64,000 nucleotides of DNA from Symbiodinium natans (GCA_905221605.1 CAJNDS010001890.1:1245501-1309500), one strand, 5' to 3'. Shown: positions 34,677-44,035, counted from the first letter of the stretch. The notes: a model not told the origin generated them from the sequence alone. Numbers and translations: made by a program.

Positions 34677-35117
34677 CCAGAATTAAATAATTTAAATAAT
34701 TTAAATCCGAAAGGGGCGTTTCGTATTTACATTATTAAAATTATTTAATTCTGGGAAGGGGGGGGGCCCGGTCCTGCCCCCCCCCCTTTTCGGATTTAAT
34801 TTTTTAAAATTATTTAAATTATTTAAATTATTTAACTTATTTAATTCAGGGGGTGGAATTAGATAATTTAAATAATTTAAATCCGAAAGGGGGGGTTCGG
34901 GTTTAAATTACTTAAATTATTTACTTCCCCCCCCCCGGAATTAAATAATTTAAAAAATTTAGATAATTTATATAATTTAAATAATTTAAATAATTTAAAT
35001 CCGAAAAGGGGGGGGGCCAGGCCCGACCAGGCCCCCCCCCTTCCCAGAATTAAATAATTTAAATAATTTAAATCCGAAACGCCCCTTTCGGATTTAAATT
35101 ATTTAAATTATGTAATT
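34677..35117. repeat. AT-rich nested palindromes with G/C homopolymer hinges
   Basis: The unit GAATTAAATAATTTAAATAA... ending AAATCCGAAA occurs repeatedly in both orientations, joined by GGGGGGGCC / CCCCCCCTT hinges. It cuts off the third higher-order copy. Likely a nested foldback element. Confidence 0.75.
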
Positions 35118-35220
35118 CCTTGCCCCAGAACCCCCAGAAACGACAACAGGGTCTATTTGGCAGATGGCTTTTGTGAATAAGCATACGTTTTGGGGCCTTA
35201 TTTCCTCTTTAAAACCCGAG

Positions 35221-35250
35221 TCTCAGCTTCCAAATAGACCCTATTTAAGC
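35221..35250 (-). repeat. Right terminal inverted repeat
   Basis: 30 bp, exact reverse complement of 27783-27812. An internal partial copy (AGGGTCTATTTGG) sits at 35152-35164. Confidence 0.75.
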
Positions 35251-35406
35251 TGCACACGGGGGGGGGGGGGGCTCCAAGGGTGGTGTGTAACCCAAGGTTC
35301 CCTTATACTCACTACTCCGCAAGGCTCCCAAGGCTTCTTTAAGGTTCCCTAGGTACCTACCCCCCCTGAGCCCCACCTCCCTTAAGAACCCTATAATACT
35401 TGCTTA

Positions 35407-35520
35407 GCAGCCCAGTGGTACCACCCTTTACTTTTTTTTGTTCTGGGTTCCCTTTTGCAGTACAAACCAGAAAAGGCTGCCCTTATTATGATATGGTTAC
35501 TGGGCTACCAAGTTTGCCTA
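35407..35520. mobile_element. Family A element copy
   Basis: GCAGCCCAGTGGTACC ... GGTTACTGGGCTACCA; AG follows at once, as at intron acceptors. Confidence 0.75.
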
Positions 35521-35591
35521 AACACTGCACATCGTGGTTACAGGAAAGGTCATCGCAGGCTTGATGTAAGCCTCGGAGTCGCAACGAACCC

Positions 35592-35720
35592 GGTTTAGGG
35601 TTTAGGGTTTAGGGTTTAGGGTTTAGGGTTTAGGGTTTAGGGTTTAGGGTTTAGGGTTTAGGGTTTAGGGTCTCGGTTATAGAGTTTAGGGTTTAGGGTT
35701 TAGGGTTTAGGGTTTATGGT
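35592..35720. repeat. TTTAGGG array
   Basis: First array after the 8-kb telomere-free interval. Confidence 0.95.
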
Positions 35721-36500
35721 TAGGTTTGCATAAAATCTACGTATTGATAGCCTAGGATCCTCAACGATATTTCCCGCAAGAGTCTGCCCAGTGGCAGTTG
35801 GAATACCTTGGGTCCCTCTTCCTGTGAGGATCCCACAAGTAGATCCCTTTAAAGGGTTCCTAACAATGACCCAATAGTAGCATAGGGTATTACTTGGGGG
35901 CTCGACTTTTTGGATCATTGGGAGTTTGGGTACCTGACTGTCCCCTTTCTACAAGCCTTTTGTCAAAGGATTGTAGAAGAGAGCATACTCCCCAAATGCC
36001 CTGAAACTCTGTCTGCAAGAACCAGTAGGGTTTCTGTGCCTTCTGTACATCTAAGGGCAGGTAAGTACATGTTCCCTTGATATGGGACTAAACCCTAAAT
36101 CCTAAACCCCTAAACCCTTAAATGGGGACCCCTTATATACCCGACAAAACCCCAAGACCCGTACGTCAGAACCATTTCAAAATCGGCAAGGGACCATATT
36201 AGGGGACCATGGAACTAGGGTTTAGGGTTCAGGGTTTTCCCTCGGAGTAAAGGCCCCTCAAGATAAAGTCGGGATTTTCTTCACTTTGTAGAGACAGTTC
36301 GTTCCGATGGGCACATTTGGGGCTTGGGAGGTTTATGGCGAGTTAAGCCCGAATGTCAAGACAAGATGGGGTTTAGGGTTTATGCCCTTGAGCTTAAAAT
36401 AGCCCAAAAACCTTACATAAGAAGGCCTTTTGGCAGCAACAAACCTAAAATAAGAGGCCTTAGAGCCTAAGGGATAGGGTTTAAGGTTCACCTTCTGCAG

Positions 36501-36575
36501 GTTGTCCTGCGGCGCGATCGCGGACTTTGATGCCACCTGGAAATACGTCTCTCGGAAGATTTTTGCTCGCCTGAA
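36501..36575 (+). CDS. Candidate exon ADFDATWKYVSRKIFARL
   Basis: Acceptor ctgcag|G, GC donor CTGAA|GCTC, 75 nt, open in one clearly protein-like frame (LSCGAIADFDATWKYVSRKI). A CCAGCATGGGC palindrome starts six bases inside the following intron. Confidence 0.65.
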
Positions 36576-36581
36576 GCTCTA

Positions 36582-36666
36582 CCAGCATGGGCTACGATAC
36601 CCTATAACCTCTTAAAACGGCCTTTTATCATGGGGAGGACTATAGGGCCGAACAGCCCAACCTGGT
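36582..36666. mobile_element. Family B inverted-repeat element (CCAGCATGGGC)
   Basis: CCAGCATGGGCTACGATACC ... GGGCCGAACAGCCCAACCTGG, with an inner CCTTTTATC loop. Six bases after a predicted GC donor. Confidence 0.65.
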
Positions 36667-37107
36667 AGACCCTGAGCCCTGAACCCCCCTAAACCCTAAA
36701 CCCTAAACCCTAAACCCTAAACCCTAAACCCTAAACCCTAAACCCTCCCTGAACAGGTGTGTGTGTGGGGAGGGGGTTTGAAGCCTTCAGGCCTGAAAGT
36801 CTTCAGACCCTGGGCTTATGCCTTAAACCCTACACACCAGACCCGAAACCCTATAAACCCTAAACTACCCGAAACTACCCTAATCTACCTGAAACCCGAA
36901 AACCCGAAACCTTAAACCCTGTGCTGAGAGAGGGCACATAAAAGTGCAATAGACATGGTACGTATCCCGCAAGTACTGAGCAACTGAAGATATCACCGAG
37001 TGTTAGCAGACGCGACAAGTATCACACAGGGGCCCAGCTGGGCTTCACCGAAAGACTTTGAGACAGTGCCCTAAACCCTAAACCCTAAACCCTATGAACC
37101 CTCTCAG

Positions 37108-37198
37108 TAATTCTGAAGCCGCGCCGCCCAAAAAGCACTCTCGGCTGGTGCCTGCTCGCCTTTGCACCTGCAGCTGTCAGAACTGGGGCAGGACTGAT
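37108..37198 (+). CDS. Candidate exon KKHSRLVPARLCTCSCQN
   Basis: Acceptor ctcag. The open frame encodes EAAPPKKHSRLVPARLCTCS and QNWGRTDG. The CTCSC cluster may bind metal. Family unknown. Confidence 0.5.
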
Positions 37199-37254
37199 GG
37201 AGGTTTAGGGTTTAGGGTTTAGGAATTATAGGGTTTAGGGTTTCGGGTTTAGGT

Positions 37255-37620
37255 TCATTTCGGTACTGCAAGTAGTGTTATAAGTGCCCTGGATAAGGCT
37301 TATACCCCTACTTCGAAGTACCCATGAACCTCCAAGCGTTTCCTTGATGTCTCGAGATGTCTCGACGTTGAGGATACATGGGGTTTACGAAAATCAGGAC
37401 CCGAATATGGACCCCAAATAGTAGGATGCCTTCATAAAAAAGGTTCCTAATGAGGTACCCCTAATTTATAGAATCTATCTCTCATCTATTCAGGGTTATG
37501 TTTCAGTTTCGTCGGTGTTCATGGATACTTATCAGTAGGGCTACAAGTGGTGTGATTATGGTTATAACCCCATGTAGAGTACTTACAACCTAGTCATAAG
37601 TACCACATGAACCATGAAGT
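37255..37620. mobile_element. Cluster of decayed family F and G elements
   Basis: Right arm AGTACCCATGAACCTCCAAG (37316-37335), a TACGAAAATCAGGACCC half element (37388-37470), then a G-like pair GTTCATGGATACTTATCAG ... AAGTACCACATGAACC (37518-37615). Confidence 0.5.
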
Positions 37621-37944
37621 ACGGTGTTGAGAGTGAGGGTTTAGAGTGTAGGGTCTGCTGTACATGATTTTTCTTCGGCCTCTTTCGGTTTAGGGTTTGG
37701 GTTTACTAGGGTAGCGGGTTTTGGTTTTTTTGGCGGTTCCACGCTTCACTCATATAGCATGTAGCGTGCAGTTTAGGCATTCAATGCCATGATCATGTCT
37801 GTCAGTTCGGGCTGATGATGGACGCATGGTTGCGCGACATCTTGGTGTCAGACAGCATTGCAACCCCCAACTGTATGGGAGCTAGGGTCTATATGCCAGC
37901 CTAAACTCTCTGGGCCATTGTAGTTCGGGACGAGACAGGACATC

Positions 37945-38075
37945 ATGGGCTGTGGTGCTTCCGCGACGCCTGCTGCGGCTCCTGCAAAGGCCCCGGCAAC
38001 CGGGGCACCTGCGGAACCTGATGCCAAGATGCCTGCCGCGCAGAAGTCCCTGAACAAGGAGGTGCCACGTGCAGG
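37945..38075 (+). CDS. First exon, MGCGAS N-terminus (acylation signal)
   Basis: ATG followed by MGCGAS: Gly2 fits N-myristoylation and Cys3 palmitoylation, so the product is probably membrane-tethered. An Ala/Pro-rich low-complexity segment follows (PAAAPAKAPATGAPAEPD), then KSLNKEVP. The donor is probably GCAGG|GCCGG. Later exons probably lie downstream on +, but linkage is not proven. Confidence 0.6.
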
Positions 38076-38269
38076 GCCGGTACCATGTAGGGGGGGTTGG
38101 GCCGTTTCTGGCCACAGCTTCAGCAGGCTTGGACTGTACTAGGGTGGGGTTCTGCATGCAGCTCAGCCATCCAAGACCAACAGGGTGACACTCTCAAGGC
38201 TTTCTAAGCTTTGGGCAGCGCGGTTTACTGTGAACACGTCTGCACATTGTCCTGGATGCATGTCTGACT

Positions 38270-38457
38270 TTACGAAAGTAGGGGACCCTTAACACAGACC
38301 CCCAAAGAGTAGGATCCCCTTACAAGAAGGACCCCGTGAGGTACCCAAAATATCGTCAACCCCCAACACGACATTAGGGGTACCCCATTGGGTCCGTATA
38401 AAAATTGAATCCTACTATTTGGGGTTTATTTAGGGGTCCCCTATTTTCGGAAGCCCC
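38270..38457. mobile_element. Family F inverted-repeat element (TACGAAAGTAGGGGACCC)
   Basis: Arms TACGAAAGTAGGGGACCCTT and GGGGTCCCCTATTTTCGGA, inner AGTAGGATCCCCTTA / AATCCTACTATTTGGGG and GAGGTACCC / GGGGTACCCC. Half copies occur near 10200, 17045, 19640, 26215, 27715, 37390 and 50925. Confidence 0.68.
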
Positions 38458-38621
38458 CAAAGAATTGGTTCCTAAACCCTAGACCCTAAACCCTAAACCC
38501 TAAACCCTAAACCCTAAACCCTGTGCGTCCGAGAGGCCCTATCTCCCCTCTTCGATCAGCATCCCATCCGGCTGCCTTGCCTTCCAGGCCGATGAGTGAG
38601 TGCTTTTACCGAAAGCCTTGC

Positions 38622-38688
38622 AGTTTAGGGTTTAGGGTTTAGGGTTTAGGGTTTAGGGTTTAGGGTTTAGGGTTTAGGGTTTAGGGTT
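38622..38688. repeat. TTTAGGG array
   Basis: About nine units. Confidence 0.95.
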
Positions 38689-39251
38689 ATAAATAAGGGT
38701 TGAGTTGCGACAGTGCCAGGGGCTTGTGGCTTAGCGTTTAGCCTCGATTGCTTCCAGGTTACTTGGCTTCAGTTGTCATGACGAGAGGGCCCATTGGAGG
38801 TTCTGGGTACCTACAACCCAGCTGGAACTGTACTTATATGCCGCTTTTGAGGCCCTGAAGTATCAGATATGTAATTGGGCTATTACACAAGTAGGGGTGG
38901 GTGGGGGTTGTTCCCTAAACCCGAACCACCACTTCCGAGCCACAGACGACGCAGTGCTGTGGCGAGTCGGGTGGCAAAAAAGCCGAACCTTAGACCCCAA
39001 GCCCCTATAACTGGTAGGATTCTGCAGTGAAAGAGGACTAACAGATGGGGCTCCTTGTTCCCGCTGGGAGGTCTAAGGAAGTTCGGGGGGGTTTAGGGTT
39101 TAGGGTTCAGGGCTTAGGGTGTAGGATTTAGGGTTTAGGGTCCGCGGGCGAAGTCTCTTGGAAAGGGTCATAGGCAATCCTTGCTCAGTGTGGCTGTTAT
39201 ATAGAATATCTCTACGCATACAGCAGGTTCTGCTATTCGCATGCCTCTAAG

Positions 39252-39344
39252 CAGGCTTTCAAGTTGGAGCACTCCACCGAGATGACTACTAGTAGAGTTC
39301 GTGCAGGTGACATCATGGTGAGCGGTGACCTTCCCAAGGACTGA
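39252..39344 (+). CDS. Candidate exon FKLEHSTEMTTSRVRAGD
   Basis: Acceptor ctaag|CAG. Encodes AFKLEHSTEMTTSRVRAGDI and MVSGDLPKD. It either stops at TGA or splices at AAG|GACTGA. Confidence 0.55.
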   Translation, partial: QAFKLEHSTEMTTSRVRAGDIMVSGDLPKD

Positions 39345-39610
39345 GGGGGGAAGGGTTTCGGGAAGGGGGCAAGGGGGAGGATCTTGCAGGTGGGGAGTGG
39401 GGACTGCGATAATGGCTCGGAGCACTGCCATTTGAACTTCATGGCATGGCTTGATGGTCTTTGTTTTTGGGAAGGCGAGAAACTCACAACATCGATTTCA
39501 TGTTTGTATATTACATAGACCACATATTCTTCAACAAAAAATGTCGAGCTTCTGTAGCTGGGAAACACGACCGTCTACACCTTGAAGCAAACATCTGAAT
39601 TCCTTTCAAG

Positions 39611-39715
39611 ATGAGAATCCATTCTTTTTGGAGGAAGCGTGAGCGCCGTCAAGATGTTGCCTTAGAAATGCAAGCACGACAAGTTCACGCCCAAGCAACA
39701 GTCATACCAGGATGG
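39611..39715 (+). CDS. Candidate exon MRIHSFWRKRERRQDVALE
   Basis: Opens with an ATG and encodes a basic helix, RKRERRQDVALEMQARQVHA. The exon seems to end at GGATGG|GC inside the left inverted repeat of a TACCAGGATGGGC palindrome. Confidence 0.55.
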
Positions 39716-39812
39716 GCTGTTCGGCCCTATAACCCCCCAGAAGCAGGCCTATAAAGGCCTGTCTTAGGAGTTATAGGGTTTAGGGTTTAGGGTGTAAGAG
39801 CCCATCCTGGTA
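39705..39812. mobile_element. Family B element
   Basis: TACCAGGATGGGC ... GCCCATCCTGGTA, with a short telomere array in the right arm. Between exons 39611-39715 and 39825-39914. Confidence 0.78.
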
Positions 39813-39824
39813 ATATCATAGCAG

Positions 39825-39914
39825 CCGCGCTTTCATGATAAGCCCATGTCGTTCGAGGAAGTGGTAGAGCAGCTGTCCGCACAATGCGCCGGCTGGCTGC
39901 CCTTGGGATGCAAG
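39825..39914 (+). CDS. Candidate exon MSFEEVVEQLSAQCAGWLPL
   Basis: Acceptor gcag|CCG, exactly 30 codons: PRFHDKPMSFEEVVEQLSAQ then CAGWLPLGCK. It lies 12 bp after the end of the preceding palindrome. Strongly protein-like. Confidence 0.68.
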
Positions 39915-40020
39915 GGTTTAAGGTTTAGGGTTTAGGGTTTTAGGGTTTAGGGTTTAGGGTTTAGGGTTTAGGGTTTAGGGTTTAGGGTTCTAGGTTCTAG
40001 GGTTTAGGGTTCAGGGTTTA
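39912..40020. repeat. TTTAGGG array
   Basis: About 14 units beginning at the donor of the exon at 39825-39914. Confidence 0.95.
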
Positions 40021-40156
40021 ACTAGGGTTTAGGGGCTCATCGTAAGAATCGAGTTCATCATAGGGCGACCTGAGGCTTCGTCGAAACCATGAAGGGGCCA
40101 GCCTAGAATAGCGCACCCTAAACCCTAAACCCTAAACCCTAAACCCTAAACCCTGA

Positions 40157-40322
40157 ACCGACAAGGTTTTGGAATTTCCTGAGCAATCAACTCCGCAGAT
40201 CTCACCGCGAGCTTCAGGGTTTAGAGCTTAGAGTTCATTGGACTCAGGAATTCTGCGCGAGATTCTTCAGCCTAAGACCCTGACACCGACGCCACAGGTC
40301 ATGATTGATGTGCTCTTTCTGG
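40157..40322 (+). CDS. Two candidate exons (VLEFPEQSTPQ; REILQPKTLTPTPQVMIDV)
   Basis: Segment 40157-40215 encodes TDKVLEFPEQSTPQISPRAS. Segment 40248-40322 (acceptor ctcag, GT donor GG|GTAGG) encodes ILREILQPKTLTPTPQVMID and VLFLG. Joining is not established. Confidence 0.5.
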
Positions 40323-40401
40323 GGTAGGCCATATATACCCGAAACCCTAAACCCTAAACCCTAAACCCTAAACCCGAAACCCTAAACCCTAAACCAGTAA
40401 G

Positions 40402-40515
40402 GCTACCAATGCTTGAGGTGGTTTTCGTATGGTCATCACCAACACAACGCCAGCAATAAGGCTTGGTCACTTCAGTCAGGTCTGCCGGAACCAGGAATCA
40501 TCTTGAAAGCCCTAA
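40402..40515 (+). CDS. Candidate exon YQCLRWFSYGHHQHNASNKA
   Basis: Acceptor gtaag|GC. Encodes YQCLRWFSYGHHQHNASNKA then WSLQSGLPEPGIILKAL. Flanked on both sides by telomere repeats. Confidence 0.58.
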
Positions 40516-40561
40516 GGTTTAGGGTTTAGGGTTTAGGGCTTCGGGGCAGAAGACCTTCGAG

Positions 40562-40649
40562 GTATGTGAACCCTGACACGGACGCGCATTTCATGCCCGA
40601 AGTGGTGAAGTCCGCCGGCGTTCAGCTTCAAGTGCTCCCGGGCCATTGA
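40562..40649 (+). CDS. Candidate exon YVNPDTDAHFMPEVVKSAG
   Basis: Acceptor cgag|G. Encodes YVNPDTDAHFMPEVVKSAGV and QLQVLPGH. A TGA follows, or a GC donor at CCGG|GCC. Confidence 0.6.
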
Positions 40650-40773
40650 ACTGTGTGAGTTTTTGGGGCTCAGGGTTTTTGGGGTGTAGGATTAAACCCT
40701 AAACCCTAAACCCTAAACCCTAAACCCTAAACCCTAAACCCTATACCGACGGTTTATAATGTTGAAAGTTCAG

Positions 40774-40812
40774 GAGTTTCAGGCTGAAGGATCCGACCTC
40801 GCACCCCCTGAG
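40774..40812 (+). CDS. Candidate micro-exon EFQAEGSDLAPPE
   Basis: 39 nt, acceptor ttcag, donor GAG|GCTT, phase 0 at both ends. Confidence 0.48.
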
Positions 40813-40973
40813 GCTTGAAGCATGTACACCCCGAGGGCGCTCCCGTAAGCATGGGCACCTGAATAGGGTTTAGGGTTTAGGGTTTAGGGTTTAGGGTTTA
40901 GGGTTTAGGGTTTAGGGTTTAGGGTTTAGGGTTTAGGCGGTTTAGGGTTCCAAACCTAAGGGTACCACCTCAG

Positions 40974-41047
40974 GGAGCCCCCTTGAATTGCTGGTCTGCT
41001 GGAGAGGCATTCTGGAAGGTTTGGTGCCTCAGAGACATGATTTTGGA
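40974..41047 (+). CDS. Candidate exon LELLVCWRGILEGLVPQRH
   Basis: Acceptor ctcag; encodes SPLELLVCWRGILEGLVPQR and HDFGG; GT donor at GGAG|GTTC. Family unknown. Confidence 0.45.
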
Positions 41048-41189
41048 GGTTCGTGGGGTATGTTTTCCTGAAACGGCCGATTAGGGTTTAGGGTTGAGGG
41101 TTGAGGGTTTAGGGTCTAGGGTTTAGGGTTTAGGGTTTAGGGTTTATCGCTTAGGGTTTGGGGTTTAGGGCTTATTCGGGTTTCTGTAG

Positions 41190-41297
41190 GACCTTGATGC
41201 AACTATTCCTTTCATATGTAACCACCGCTACTTCCGAAGAAGATCTGAAGCTACGCGCAGAAAAGGCTTCCGCTGAAGCTGGACGACCTGCCTGCAG
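41190..41297 (+). CDS. Candidate exon TSEEDLKLRAEKASAEAGR, possible ABC1-kinase region
   Basis: Acceptor ctgtag|G, GT donor TGCAG|GTGT. Encodes TLMQLFLSYVTTATSEEDLK then LRAEKASAEAGRPAC. The block TATSEEDLKLR resembles the C-terminal TATEDLEIR segment of ADCK1-type ABC1 kinases. The next exon fits the following segment, but no kinase core was seen, so the family call is weak. Confidence 0.55.
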
Positions 41298-41498
41298 GTG
41301 TGTGGCTGCCTTTATTTTGTGGCTTCGCGGGGTTGTGAAATCATCGGGTTCGAAGGGTTTAGGGTTTAAGGTTTATAGGGTTTAGGGGTTAGGGTTTAGT
41401 GTGTTGCTTTCGGCAGGGCACCTGTTCATGGAAGGACGATGATGGAAAGTCTGGTGATCCTTCTCTTTAATGTAATTTCGATTTCGCAAAGAGATTAG

Positions 41499-41595
41499 AG
41501 AAGCAAGCGCGCTGGTCGGTCCAGAGAATCGCGGGAGGCCGCGTGGACGAGATCCTGCAGTCCATCCAGACGCTGCCGCGACCCCTCATGATCCA
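41499..41595 (+). CDS. Candidate exon GGRVDEILQSIQTLPRPLM
   Basis: Acceptor attag, GC donor CCA|GCGCC. Encodes KQARWSVQRIAGGRVDEILQ and SIQTLPRPLMI. The pattern GRxDEIL...LPRPL is common in the C-terminal lobe of ABC1/AarF-like kinases. The phase to 41190-41297 does not join directly, so an intervening exon is needed. Confidence 0.58.
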
Positions 41596-42030
41596 GCGCC
41601 CGGGATTGAGGATTGAGGGTATGGTAATTACAATAGGGTTCTGGGTCTGATTATTGTCTAATCATATATAGGGACGAGAAGGGAACACCATTAGTAATCA
41701 TTCCGACCCGTATATTACATCTCTCTCTCTCTCTCTCTGTGGGTATATTTTTTCTAAAGGCGTGTTAGGGTTTAGGGTTTAGGGTTTAGGGTTTAGGGTT
41801 TAGGGTTTAGGGTTTAGGGTATTGTATGTATAGCTTGCGATAGCACTCTTCGGGCCTACTCACTTCTATCTCTTGGGGGCGTTTGGGGGCGTGATTGGCG
41901 TTGGAGACTGCGCAAAGCCTGCACCCCGGCCTTCCCTAAGGGATCGCCGGCTTTGAAACGTAGGATTTAGGGTGTATAGGGTTTGGGGTTTGGTGCTTAG
42001 GGTTTAGGATTCTCCCGGCATTTTCTGCAG

Positions 42031-42150
42031 TTAATACTGTGGCGCCAGTGTATAGACGATCCTGTAAAACCCAAAGAATTTGCCCCACAAAACCCACTTT
42101 GGATAAATTTGGTCTCCATACCAATGAATATATAATTGTTGTGTCAGGGA
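42031..42150 (+). CDS. Candidate exon LDKFGLHTNEYIIVVSG
   Basis: Acceptor tctgcag, canonical donor A|GTAAGT, 120 nt open: NTVAPVYRRSCKTQRICPTK, then PTLDKFGLHTNEYIIVVSG. The minus strand is also open here, which lowers certainty. Confidence 0.5.
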
Positions 42151-42294
42151 GTAAGTGCATTGTCTGACGCTGGAGCTTCAAATTTCGGGTGTTGTTTAGC
42201 CGTCGTGCCTTGGGGTGGTGGGAATCGCTCCAGGTCGGCTTTAGGGTTTTAGGGTTTAGGGTTTAGGGTTTAGGGTTTAGGGTTTAGGGTCAAT

Positions 42295-42380
42295 ATCATG
42301 AGATGGAGCGAAGTGGGATATGTCTTTGGTGCCGGCAGATATCGCGCAGAGGCCGGATGCAAAAAGAAAGCTTCGGTGTA
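42295..42380 (+). CDS. Candidate exon WSEVGYVFGAGRYRAEAG
   Basis: Encodes IMRWSEVGYVFGAGRYRAEA and GCKKKAS between two telomere arrays. Family unknown. Confidence 0.55.
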
Positions 42381-42423
42381 GGGTTTGGGGTTTTGGGCTC
42401 TGCTGTGAACCGAGGCCTGCTGT

Positions 42424-42545
42424 AAAAAGGGTTTAGGGTTTTGGTTTAGGGTTTAGGGTTTAGGGTTTAGGGTTTAGGGTTTAGGGTTTAGGGTTTAGGG
42501 TTTAGGGTTTAGGGTTTAGGGTTTTGGTTTAGGGTTTAGGATTTA
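42424..42545. repeat. TTTAGGG array
   Basis: About 16 units. Confidence 0.95.
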
Positions 42546-42594
42546 AGTTTTGGGGCTTAGGGAGAAAGGGTTTAGTTTAGGGGCTACTGAAAAG

Positions 42595-42654
42595 TTTGGG
42601 GTGCCGAGGTGCACCAGCGCCAACCGTGCCGCCCTCGCGCTGCTCATGTGGATG
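42595..42654 (+). CDS. Candidate exon FGVPRCTSANRAALALLMWM
   Basis: 60 nt, acceptor aaaag|TTT, donor ATG|GCAAG, phase 0 at both ends, GC-rich third positions. Confidence 0.62.
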
Positions 42655-42694
42655 GCAAGGTCCCTATGTTTAGGGTTTAGGGTTTAGGGTTTAG

Positions 42695-42793
42695 GGGTCC
42701 ATGTACCTAAATAGGGGATACTTGGGCCTAAAAGTACCTCCTATTTAGGGACTTTAGGGCCTAAGTACAGAATAAAGAGGTACATGGACCCTT
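42695..42793. mobile_element. Family C inverted-repeat element (GGTCCATGTACC)
   Basis: GGGTCCATGTACCTAAATAG ... AGAGGTACATGGACCC, inner TACTTGGGCCTAAAAGTACC and TTTAGGGACTTTAGGGCC. Confidence 0.75.
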
Positions 42794-43076
42794 AGGGTCT
42801 ATCTCTCTCGCTCTTGCTCTTTCTTCTCACCTTAAGGCTCCAAGACCCTCATATCGAGGGACTGGTACCTCCTAAGGAGGGTTCTGGGTCTCAATAGGGC
42901 CGAAGGCCTTAGGGCAGTTGTTCTGAGACCAGCTCAGCTAGTCGTTAGCGACTGGAGCAGTCGCTAGATGGGTGGCAAAAGGAATCCCAAATCCTACACC
43001 ATGAACCCCAAACTGCCCCAAACCCTAAACCCTCAGCCCCAAGCCCTAAACCCTGAACCCTAAACCCTCAACTCAG

Positions 43077-43442
43077 ACCCGGAGGACGGTAGGCTACACG
43101 GGTGCGTCTGCAGAGCTCCTGGTGAAGGATGCCGATGAAGGGGGCTTACCGTGGCTTACCTCCGTCTGCAACTACTACAGCAACTGTTGCCCTAAACCCT
43201 AAACCCTAAACCCTAAACCCTAAACCCTGAACCCTGAACCCTGAACCCTAGAAGGCCTAAGCCATTCCAGCATGGGCTACTGTACTCTATATAACCCCAA
43301 AACAGGCCCTTTATAGGGTTGATTCTGGGGAGTACAGGGCCTACTAGCCCATGCTGGTACAGCACCTGTTACTTTCGTGACTTTTGTGGATGGCTCTAAG
43401 GATTCTGAGGCTGTACAAGTCCTACCACGAATCCGACAATAA
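43077..43442 (+). CDS. Last two exons of a gene; ends VQVLPRIRQ-stop
   Basis: Exon 43077-43179 encodes TRRTVGYTGASAELLVKDAD and EGGLPWLTSVCNYY, with donor A|GCAAC. Exon 43363-43442 encodes TPVTFVTFVDGSKDSEAVQV and LPRIRQ, then TAA. Phases 1 and 2 fit. The 183-nt intron consists of a telomere array plus a palindrome whose right end (ATGCTGGTACAG) supplies the acceptor. Family unknown. Confidence 0.68.
43265..43358. mobile_element. Family B element supplying a 3' splice site
   Basis: TTCCAGCATGGGCTACTG ... GCCTACTAGCCCATGCTGG, followed directly by TACAG|exon. Confidence 0.78.
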
Positions 43443-44035
43443 ACTCTAGAGAAGTGTACCAAAACACCTAAGTTTCAGGGGGGGATCCCGCACCACGGTT
43501 CGGGTTGAGGACTTCACTTTTTCATGTTTCGGGAAATCATAAAAACAGTATTGGCTTAGGGAAGAAAAGGGCTCAGGAAAAGGTAAAAGTGCTTTTGCTT
43601 AGAGACTCAGGTTTTAGGAGGGTTTTGGGTTTGACAGCTTTAGGTCTGGAGTCTCAATGCAAAACAATAAACACCATAATCCCTGTAAGCCCCAACAAAC
43701 CCTGCAAAGACCCCCCCCCCCCAACAAAAAAAAAAAAAAAAAAAAACCCTAAACCCGATGAATCCTGTAGGGCTTGTAAACTTACAAGTAGGGTCAGAAG
43801 TACCCTGTCTTCCCCACTTTCAACCCTACTCATAAGTACCTCATGACAATAAACCCTAAACCCTAAACCCTACACCCTAAACCCAATAAATCTATAGACC
43901 CTAAGCTCCCTGTACGCCCTCTGGAGACGGTCCAAGAGGATCCTCGGGTTTAGGGTTTATAGGGTCAGTCCTGGCATGAAGCAGCTTCCACGTTCACGAG
44001 GGTTTAGGGCTTAAGGTTTAGAGGTTAGGGTTAGG

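Larger units (their letters stand above)
27783..35250. mobile_element. 7.5-kb block bounded by 30-bp perfect inverted repeats
   Basis: Positions 27783-27812 and 35221-35250 are exact reverse complements (30 of 30: GCTTAAATAGGGTCTATTTG then GAAGCTGAGA). Just outside, both sides carry a CACGGGGG-type homopolymer, so similarity may extend further. The block contains no TTTAGGG array, whereas flanks have one about every 600 bp. Its interior is a purine/pyrimidine-rich higher-order repeat plus an AT-rich palindrome nest. No transposase is visible, so this would be a non-autonomous element or an inverted-repeat-flanked satellite. A partial copy of the terminal sequence at 35152-35164 means the right end alone could be a short hairpin element, so the two ends may be independent. 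Confidence 0.6.
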
